A program made the position numbers and the translations under genes. From Strongyloides papillosus (lineage: Eukaryota > Nematoda > Chromadorea > Rhabditida > Strongyloididae): a stretch of 64,000 nucleotides of DNA. The notes under the pieces are model-generated. The model was not told the origin of the DNA, did not search any database, and worked only from the letters and a program-made list of their open reading frames with translations. Shown one piece after another: positions 36,690-45,900 of this stretch. Each line of letters starts with the position of its first letter. Position 1 is the first letter of the stretch. The stretch lies in assembly GCA_005656395.1 (NCBI GenBank), contig SRSI01000055.1, forward strand, positions 558,001 to 622,000. Direction: 5' to 3'.

Positions 36690-37329
36690 ATGAGCAATTC
36701 AATATTTTCTGCTTTACTTCTTAGTATCTTAATTGGAGTTTCAAGTCTTTCATACGCTCAATCTCACAGTGCCCCAGCTAATGATGAATTTAGTAAATCA
36801 ATTAACGAAAAAATATGGAAAGGATTCAACTATGAAAGTGACTCTAAAAGCGGCTTCAAAGACATGAAGGACAGAGTAGGTTATTTTAAAATATAAAGTT
36901 ATTTTTTAGATATTGAAAGAAAGTAATGAATTAAGAGCAGCTCATGGTGCTCAACCACTTACAGTTGATCCAGCTATTGAGAAAAAAGCACAAGCATATG
37001 CCGAACATCTTGCTAATAAAGTAGGACATATGGTACATGATCCAACGAATCAACAAAGTAAACAAGGAGAAAATCTTTCACAAACATCACCTAACCTCGC
37101 TCATATTTCAGCAAAAATTTGGTACGATGAAGTTAAAGATTATAACTTCAATAATCAAGGATTTGGACATAGTACTGGACATTTCACACAATTGGTTTGG
37201 AAAGGTTCTTCCAAAGTTGGTTGTGGTGTTGCTGCCTCATCGGTCGGTGTTTTTACTGTTTGTAAATACTCACCACCAGGAAACGTGATGGGTGCATTTA
37301 AAGAAAATGTCTCTCCAAAAAAAGCATAA
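36690..37329 (+). CDS. Secreted CAP/SCP (TAPS) domain protein (201 aa)
   Basis: Two exons join in phase 0: 36690-36875 and 36910-37329, with a 34-bp intron. I chose the ATG at 36690 because it opens a clean signal peptide (SIFSALLLSILIGVSSLSYA); the frame extends upstream only with a GTG. The mature protein is a single CAP domain: NELRAAHGAQPL (helix 1), GENLSQ, IWYDEVKDY, the CAP signature GHFTQLVWKGSSKVGCGVA and the second signature YSPPGN near the end. The His residues of the central cleft are present. CAP proteins are abundant secreted products of Strongyloides and other parasitic nematodes, linked to host interaction. A decayed duplicate lies at 32299-32790. Confidence 0.9.
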
Positions 37330-37694
37330 ATTTCCAATTATTCATTTAAATTTTATTATATAAAATTTTGTTTTGCAATATTTCTTTTCTCGAAATAAAC
37401 ATTGTGATTGAAATTAAATTATTAAAAAAGTTATGTTAAGTTACACAAAAATTGATAGCAATATTGTAGCTATCTGAAATGCTTTTTTAGTTGCAGGAGT
37501 CTGGTAGTCTGAATTAAAATTAACGAGCCGTATCAGTGTAAATACCAATTTCATAATTTTTTTCTTATTAAAAGTCTTAGTAGAATATTTTGAAATATTT
37601 TTTGCTTTTTGTTTTTATTATTTAATCGAAGACACAAAGACAATTGTTTAAATTATTACTTGAAAATATCCTTAAGCAATTTTCTATTACTTTT
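37330..37694. other. 3' flank of the CAP gene
   Basis: AT-rich, with a GC-richer spot near 37490-37540. Nothing was recognised. Confidence 0.35.
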
Positions 37695-39664
37695 TTATTT
37701 AAAATACGTTTCTTGAGAAAATCGAACAAGGTGGGACAAGCAAAAATCTAAGACCCCATTTTTATATGCTTAAACAATACCCCTAGGTGACATATTACCA
37801 CATATAAAATATTAGCTTCATATCTTCACTCTATGCATTTTTATAGCTTCAGAAACTTTTCGACCATGATTGCGTATCTCAAAAACTACTTTATGAAACT
37901 ATATCAATATATATATCATTCTTCATCATTTTAGAGTACTTTTCAAGTACTAAGATAAATTTTGAAAAATCTTACTTTTAAGTATATTTTGTGACAAAAA
38001 ACCATAGAAAATGAAAAACCCCAATCTCGAAAATATTATATTCGAATTTAGCGTGTCTGAAAACCTATATATACGTTTTCGAATTATTAAAAAAGTGCTG
38101 AGAAAAAAAGTTACATATTAAATACTCACAAAATAATTTACAAATACATTAAAATAACTTTTAAAATGACATTCTGAAGCTTATTTTTGTATTTTATTTA
38201 TTGTATATGGATTTTGTTTCCTGAAAATTGCTTCTTTTCCACTTCTTGCTATCTTGAAAAAAGTGGTCATGAGGGCTTGAATAGTCGGGACAAGCAAAAA
38301 TCTAAGTCCTCATTTTTTTATGCTTAAAAGATATGCCTTGGTGACATATTATCACTTACAAAATATCAGCTTCATAAATCTATCCTTTACGTCTTTGTGA
38401 CTTCTGAAACTTTTCGACCATGATTGCGTATCTCGAAAACTACTTTATGAAACTATAGCAATATATATATCATTCTTCACCATTTTTAGAGTACTTTTCA
38501 AGTACCAAGATACAATTTAAAAAATCTTACTTTTAAGTATATTTTGTGACAAAAAACCATAGAAAATGAAAAATCCCAATCTCGAAAATATCATATTCGA
38601 ATTCAGCGTGTCTGAAAACCTATATATATGTTTTCGAATTATTAAAAAAGTGCTGAAAAAAAAAGTTGTTCGTAAAAAATTTTGAACATAATTTTAAAAA
38701 TCAACAAAATTCATTTTACTAGCAAATATTTGATTTTTTTTACTTTTAACAATCAAATTTATTTTTTATTTTATCAATTATTACATTTCTACAAAAATTT
38801 TACATGGCAAATTTCATAGCGATAATAGCTAAATTTAAAATTAACTAAAATTTTTTCAAAATTATTGTAGATAAACAAAATATTAAAATACGATAATTTA
38901 AAAATTTGACTAAAATATTTTATATACTTTCTAAGTTATAAAGATTTAAAGTTATTTTGAAAAACTAACATTTATTCTATTAAAAGTGATAGAAAACACG
39001 TGATATATTTGCCAAGTAATGTAATTTATAGCAAAATTAAGCATATTATATATTTTATGGATTTAAATGGACCGGAATATAATCAAAACATTATTTTTTT
39101 CAACTTTTTTTATTTAGACTAATATTAAATTTACTAAGCAATACAAATATATAATCTAATATAGGATAAAACTAAATGTTTTATAGTCTTTTTAATATAT
39201 TTGCATAGCAAAATTATATTCGAAATATTTTACGTATAACTTTTTTTCTCAGCATTTTTTTAATAATTCAAAATCGTATATATAGGTTTTCAGATACGCT
39301 GAATTCGAATATGATATTTTCAAGATTAGGGTTATTCATTTTTTATGATTTTTTGTCACAAAATATACTTAAAAGTAAGATTTTTCAAAATTTATCTTGG
39401 TACTTGAAAAGTACTCTAAAAATGATGAAGAATGATATATATATTGATATAGTTTCATAAAGTAGTTTTTGAGATACGCAATCATGGTCGAAAAGTTTCT
39501 GAAGCTATAAAAACGCGTAGAGTGAAGACATGAAGCTAGTATTTTATATGTGGTAATATGTCACCTAGGGGTATTGTTTAAGCATATAAAAATGGGGTCT
39601 TAGATTTTTGCTTGTCCACATATTTAAAATTGCTCGACTTTCTCAGGAAACTTATTTTAATAAA
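37695..39664. mobile_element. Fold-back repeat: three copies of a 400-bp module, outer pair inverted
   Basis: A module containing 'ttttcgaccatgattgcgta', 'agtacttttcaagtac' and 'ttgtgacaaaaaacc' occurs at about 37700-38111 and again in direct orientation at about 38285-38665. A third copy lies in reverse orientation at about 39239-39655. The outermost pair begins with gtttc-tgagaaa on both ends, giving roughly 410-bp terminal inverted repeats around a 1.1-kb interior. The interior is AT-rich, with no frame. The arms are diverged, so it is not a recent assembly artefact. The transposon class cannot be told, and no target duplication is obvious. Confidence 0.75.
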
Positions 39665-39789
39665 TATATTATTTATTAAAACATGTTTACAAAATATTAA
39701 GAAAACACTAGAAACTGACTTTACATATATTATAGAAAAAAATGTCTTTATTATAACTTCTCTCAAATTCAACCGATTTGTATGATTAA

Positions 39790-40740
39790 ATAGCCAAAAG
39801 ATGTGTTTTTTCTAACTTAAGGGAGAAAAATAGGTCTTAAATTTTTTAGGCTATAATTGGCCAAGTTATCTTAAAAAAATACCCTTCTCAAGGTCTTTTT
39901 TACATAGTTTTGTTACTTGACTAACTCTTCTTAAAATAAAAGAAATAAAGTGCTTTATATCTCATTCGAAAGGTAAAATTCTAAAAACATAGCAAAAACA
40001 TAGTGATATTGGATTGATTTATAATTTTCCAAGTTATAGTCCAAGGAGTGGTGACCATTCTTAAAAAAAATTCAAAAATTAAATAGCTATAAATTGGTTA
40101 TAACTTGATGAAAACAAATAAAATAATATCTGTTATGTAGATCTAAGTCTAACTTAAAAAATCAGAGTTTAACGAAGTTTATAGCTCAACTACGAAAGAA
40201 GTTATATTAATTTGAACGTCGACTTTTTTGCCTTTTTTATATATTTATTGTAAAAATCAATTTTGTTCTAGACATAACTCTCTCCAAACTTGATCAAATT
40301 TTATGGTAAAATAATCATTTGACGTATTTTTTTCAACTCAGGGGAAAAGTGAATCTCAAAACGTTTGACCTATAACTGACCAAGATATGCTTAAAAAATA
40401 CCACTTTTTTATACATTTTTTTGTATAGTTTTGTCTTTCAAATAACCTTCGTAAAAATAAATAAAAATTAATGTTTTATGATTTATTTAGGAGGTTCGAG
40501 TATGAAATGAGGAAGAAACTTAATATTACAAAGATGAATTGAATTATGGACAAAAAAGTGATGATCTTTTTTTAGGTAAAAATTAGAATTTTCTTATGTT
40601 ATAAATTTTTCAAAGTTGTTTAAATTAAAAACCACTAAATTTAATACATATATTAAAGACTGGCATTAAATATGAAAACTAAAACAAAATTTGTAGTATA
40701 AAACGAAAGAAGTTATTTTTAGGTATTAATTTTTTTGAAT
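39790..40740. repeat. Two tandem units of the AT-rich dispersed repeat
   Basis: The patches 'ggccaagttatcttaaaaaa' (39860s), 'ccaaggagtggtgacc' (40040s) and 'gaaagaagttatatt' (40190s) recur, diverged, about 510-520 bp further on (40380s, 40540s and 40710s). The same family occupies 1-800 and 3840-4330. Confidence 0.6.
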
Positions 40741-41116
40741 TTTTTCATTTATATATTTATAAAATTAAGGTAAATATGTAGTTTATAGAGCAATAATAAT
40801 AAATTATTTATGCCAAAATCGAAAATATGATAGAAAATCACTTAAATTATTACTTGGAATTATTCAAATAGTTATTTCTATTCATCTTTCTGAAATAAAT
40901 AAGATTCATTTTGTTGGGTGGATTTTTTTATTTAACTAAGCAGTTTCAATAAATGTAAACGTTATGAAATGGTTCTCACACTCATAAATATTTCATATAT
41001 TATAATAACGTATTTCGGTTATCTTTTTTCTCCAGAAATGTCTAATTTAATGAAACAATTTCTTTTATACACATATTTGACTAACAATTTAGTACAAAAA
41101 TGCTTTTATACAAAAT

Positions 41117-42711
41117 ATGTCTGCGAACCAGCTACGACCTACCGAAAGCGGATCTAAGGCTGATTCTTATAAAACAAAGTATACTTAAATTTTTTTTTAA
41201 TTTTAAATATTTAAAAAAAATACAATTTCTGCGTTTAAGTAACGATGAGTGCAGCGAGCTGGTATTTTCTATAATTAATGATAGAAAATCTCTGATCATT
41301 ATTGTACATTTTATATTTTAGTTATTACTTTTTAGTAAAGTGACAAGTCAGTGAATACTTTTAATTGCACTATGTATCAATGTTTCAAATATTGTTTGAT
41401 TTTTTTACCAACTTAAATATTTTTTTACAAAAAAGTAACGTAGCTGGATTATAATAGAAATTATTTCTTACAATTAAAAATGTTATAAAATAGCAAATGT
41501 GAAAGGCGCCACGCTTCTCACTTTCCAACTACAAAGAAAAACCTAGGAGCCGCCTTATTCAACCACTGTTTAAGCAAAGAAAATGATAAAAATATTGTTC
41601 CATTTCCACTAATTATAATATATTTAATTGTATAATTGATATTAAGACATTAATAAAATAATATTTCCATTATTTTCTACTTTTATGCATGTTAATCCTA
41701 AGTTTACCGCTACAACGCACATTTATGAAATATAAAACTTAAAAATATATGTATGTACAAAGCATTTTAATTTAGATTATCTTGAAATTTTGAAATTATA
41801 ACTATAAATCTATTAATCAAAAAAATTTTTAAAAACTATAAATACTTCGATATATCTTTCAAAGTAAAAATGTTTTTAAATATTTTGAAATAATAAATCC
41901 ATGTACGTGTTAGTAAGACAAAGTTTTAACTTTAAAATTTTGTCATTAGAATAAAGTTATGTAAATAAGATTTGAACTTATTTAAAATTTTAACAAATAT
42001 TGCTATGTAAAATTTAAAAGTGATTGTTTTCATAATTTTAAGTACTTTTAAAGGCACAATATTTATTTTAAAAAATTATTTATTAATTATTAAATATTTA
42101 GAATGCCATTTTCTTAACCAATAATAATGATTTTATTGTTTAAGAATAAAGCAATGCATGTTAACAATCAAGAAAATAATTTTTTTATTTTTAGCTTGTA
42201 ATAATTCAATAAAACATATATAAAATATAAATCAAAGTTAACAAATATTTAATATTTCTTGATACATTCTGCGAATTAATGAAGATTCTTTTAAGATATA
42301 AAAACATCTTGACGCATTCTTATAAAAATTAAACTTTTTGTAATTTAAAATTACTTTCATTATTAAAAATTAGTATATTCAAAATTTTCTTTCTAGCTTT
42401 TGAGGATAAAAAAATCAGCGCTTTAAAAATTTTTTAATATTTTGTGTATTTCTAAAGCACAACAATAGATTTTTTTACAATTTATTTCTAAAATCAGCAA
42501 ACGCTATAAATTATTGTGTTTATAAAAAAAATGATAACATTTCTATAGAAAATAACAAAAGGTTAGTTATAACTTCTCAAATAAAAAATACTTTTGTAAT
42601 TTTTGTTTTTTTAATCGTCATATATTGTACACATACAATGATGTTGAAAAAGCCGGCCCCGCTGAACAAGCAGATCACGAGAAAGCCAATAGGCTGCTTG
42701 TTAGTGAATAA
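41117..42711 (+). other. Possible short-exon gene with GC-rich codons, unrecognised
   Basis: Within AT-rich DNA, several patches have GC-rich codons and coherent frames. Bases 41117-41178 start with ATG and encode MSANQLRPTESGSKAD, then a GTATAC donor. 41240-41261 joins in phase after a TTTAAG acceptor (NDECSEL) and is followed by a good 60-bp intron. 42637-42711 encodes NDVEKAGPAEQADHEK and ends with TAA. I could not connect the last piece. In low-GC nematodes, GC-rich codons mark highly expressed genes, so this may be a real gene or a fragment of one. Another GC-rich patch at 41510-41570 has no clear frame. Function unknown. Confidence 0.2.
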
Positions 42712-42906
42712 ACGTAGAATAATATTGTTATTACTATTATTTCTATTGTGTAAATTTAAATGTTTTGTTTAATCAAAATGTGGTAGAATATTTTGACAAA
42801 GTACAATTAAATACTTTTAAAAATAATAAATTTATCTATATATAAATGGAAAAAAATGAAATTAAGACATATTTTTATTGTGTATCATTTTAAAAATACT
42901 TTTACT

Positions 42907-45900
42907 ATGAGTTGTATCAATATTCTACCAAAATTATTAATAGCTTTATGTGTAAGTAATGTGTATTAGGTTGTCGCAAAAGTTCTGTCGTATTTTTATG
43001 GTCATTTTTAATCATCAAAAAAATATAATTTCAATTGATATAAAATTAAGCTATTATAGTAATTAGATAGTACCACTTCTTAACTTTATAATTCGCATAA
43101 TTACAATTTTTCACACTATCTATGCTACATTTTCTTTTGCTAAACATGGATGTGGTCAGAAGTCATTTTGACACTGCATTTTCTAAGATCTTCAACTAAG
43201 ACAAATGACAACTGATGATTTTAAAAATTTATGTGGAGCATTAGAAGAAGATGTAGTAGATGTGGTAACTATGTTAAGATCGTTTTCAAACTTCCAAGAC
43301 AAAGAAATGAATCTTGAAAGTGAAGCATGTATTTTTATCGCTTCAGCTTCGAATGAAAATTTTTTGAGATTCTATGATTTCTAAACTACAGTTAAAATTT
43401 TATTTAAGCTGGTGTGTAACCTATAATAAATACAAACATGAATATATATTTAAAAGGGAACACACTATAACAATAATTATGAAATGATGGGGAATGGTGG
43501 GGAATGATAAAATGAATATTATATGATAAAACATGATAAAATTATACAGTAAAACAGATCCTGATTAGTTCGTGTCAAGAGATATTTATGAATATATCTG
43601 ACTCCTTCATCCTTTACTTTGAGATTCCTGGTGGATTTTCTTATCAATAGAAAAAGATGGTAGTTGACAGGTATCAAAGAATTTTGGTTCGAGTTTTCTT
43701 GTGGATTTTTCTTGAGATATGCAGTGTTATCCGTGTGTAATGATTTCATAGGTCCAAGAGTTTGAATGGTTGAAGTGATAACGTTCATAATTGTTGAACT
43801 AGTAGTATCGGGAAGTGGAGCAGCAATTCTATATTTTGTAACAATGTCGGTGAAGGGGATGATGTGCTTGTTCTCCTTTGATGTTTCTTCTAACGAGTTC
43901 AGAATGATTTGATTTTTTGATGTGACAACATCATTGCCACGCCGTTTTAAGTAGACTCCTTCCCGTGGGGTGTTATTTTTAGCGGCATCAAAGAGTAGCT
44001 GTTGGCTAGTTGGTATTTTGAAGACAAAAGCTTCAGAAGAGTCAAGTTGATCAATTTTGTAGTGAAGAGATTGTGTGGTTTTAAATCTAACGCGTTTTTT
44101 TTGAAGAAAAGTTTTTGAAGGGAAGAAAAGGCTAATTGAATCAGCTAGTTGATTTGAAGATTTGTAACCATACGTAGTTTTGCTATCAGTTTCAGAAAAG
44201 AAAGTTTGTTTTGGTGTTTCAATTTTTCCATTTACCATTTTATAATCGTTGTGGTGGGTAATTGGTAGGTATTTTTGGAGAGAGTCATCTCTCAGTGTAT
44301 TTTCGGGATCTAGTGCTTTGGTAGGATTATCGAAACCTGTGTTTGATGCATAAGAATGTCCATCTAGAGATTTAATAGTTGGATGTTGAGCGGGTATGGT
44401 AGAATGTGGATGACCATTTGATGAAATTTGGTTGATAGATTCAAGAACATTAGAGAGAATAATTTGGTTCTTAACTTTTGGATCAATGTAGATAGCGTTG
44501 GAGTCGGGGTCTACGATAGTTTTTGAAGAGACATTGTTCGTCGTAGTTTGTCTGATAATAATAGGTGATGATTGAACGGTAGTTGTAGAAGTGTTGTTAA
44601 CTTCGTTTTTGACAGTAAAAGTATTTGGAGACGAAATATGTTCTTGTTTTGTATATAGTGAAGCTGGAATATAGTTGTCCATTGTAGAGATACAGGTGTC
44701 TAGAGAATGCTTGTGTAAGAGACCATTCGCTTTGAAGAAGTGAACCAGTGTAGTAACAAGAGTTGGATTTGTTGTAGCAGTACTGTTGAGAATAACTTTG
44801 AAGAGATTTGGCTTTGGAGTGAGAAGATCTAATAAGCGACGACGGAAAGATTGAAAATTGAGTTCTGCCGGAAGATCACGATATATGGTTTCATGGAGCT
44901 TGACGAATTCACGGAGAGTTTCCTCAAACTTATCACTGGAGAAGTTCAGTTTGAAGAAAGAGTATTGTGTTTCAAGATCATTCGTGATTAAGGTATCATC
45001 GAATATTACAGCAAGACGGATCAAGTACTGTTCAAAGGTTTCATCTGGTTTCGTAGTTGGTATCATTTCGCGAGTTTTGTCATCAAGACGACTTCTTAAA
45101 AGTGGAAATTTGATATTTTCATCAGTAACACCATCAATAGAAAAGGCATCGCGGATTTGAGAAAGAAAGGCTGAGAACTTTCTGGAAGTTTCAGTATGAG
45201 AGTATTTGGTAACGGCAAGAGTAAAGTGATATGTCATTTTCTTCGGATTGTATGTAGTAGAGTAGAAAGGTAGTTGTATTGGATAGATTTGTAATGGTTT
45301 GGTGTATGAAGAATTTGATTACTTTTGATCTGTAAGACAGACAGATTTTGAGTGGATGACGGTGGTTTCGTTGATGCAGGTGTACGTTTTCCTTTAGTGA
45401 TAAGAACAGATGATTGAAGTACGTCGTTTGAATTTGGAGTTAACTTGCCCCTAGATTTCAGCGAATCCAGTTAAAATTGCTTACTCTCTAATCGACAAGT
45501 TAAAATTTTATTTAAGCTGGTGTGTAACCTATAATAAATACAAACATGAATATATATTTAAAAGGGAACACACTATAACAATAATTATGAAATGATGGGG
45601 AATGGTGGGGAATGATAAAATGAATATTATATGATAAAACATGATAAAATTATACAGTAAAACAGATCCTGACTAATTCGTGTCAAGAGATATTTATGAA
45701 TATATCTGACTCTACATTTAATAACCTTAATTGTAAAATTCTATTAAAATTAAATAAAAAATCCTAAAAAAAATAATAAAATTTGGAAAATGACAAAAAT
45801 GTTGTTCTTCAAGATAACGACATGTGACATTGAAGACTCGAAAAATTCTGGATAAGAGAAGTTATGAATTACTCTCGCACACTACATATTCTCCAGATGT

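Larger units (their letters stand above)
43391..45712 (-). mobile_element. Second LTR retrotransposon with Gag-partial-integrase ORF, nested in the mariner
   Basis: Direct repeats of 214 bp lie at 43391-43604 and 45499-45712 and differ at about two positions ('gattagtt' against 'gactaatt'). TACA (possibly CTACA) on both sides at 43387-43390 and 45713-45716 is the target duplication. The LTR termini (GTTAAAA...GACTC) lack the usual TG...CA. The interior carries one long minus-strand frame and nothing resembling reverse transcriptase. LTR sequence is unrelated to the element at 33257-35834. Confidence 0.85.

Noticed and set aside
40969..41321. Conventional ORFs of 62 and 73 codons
   Set aside because: These frames are hydrophobic AT-rich translations. 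The GC-rich codons in the region fall in a different frame, reported separately as a possible short-exon gene.
44858..45160. Plus-strand 100-codon frame opposite the second Gag ORF
   Set aside because: Antisense shadow; composition mirrors the coding strand opposite.
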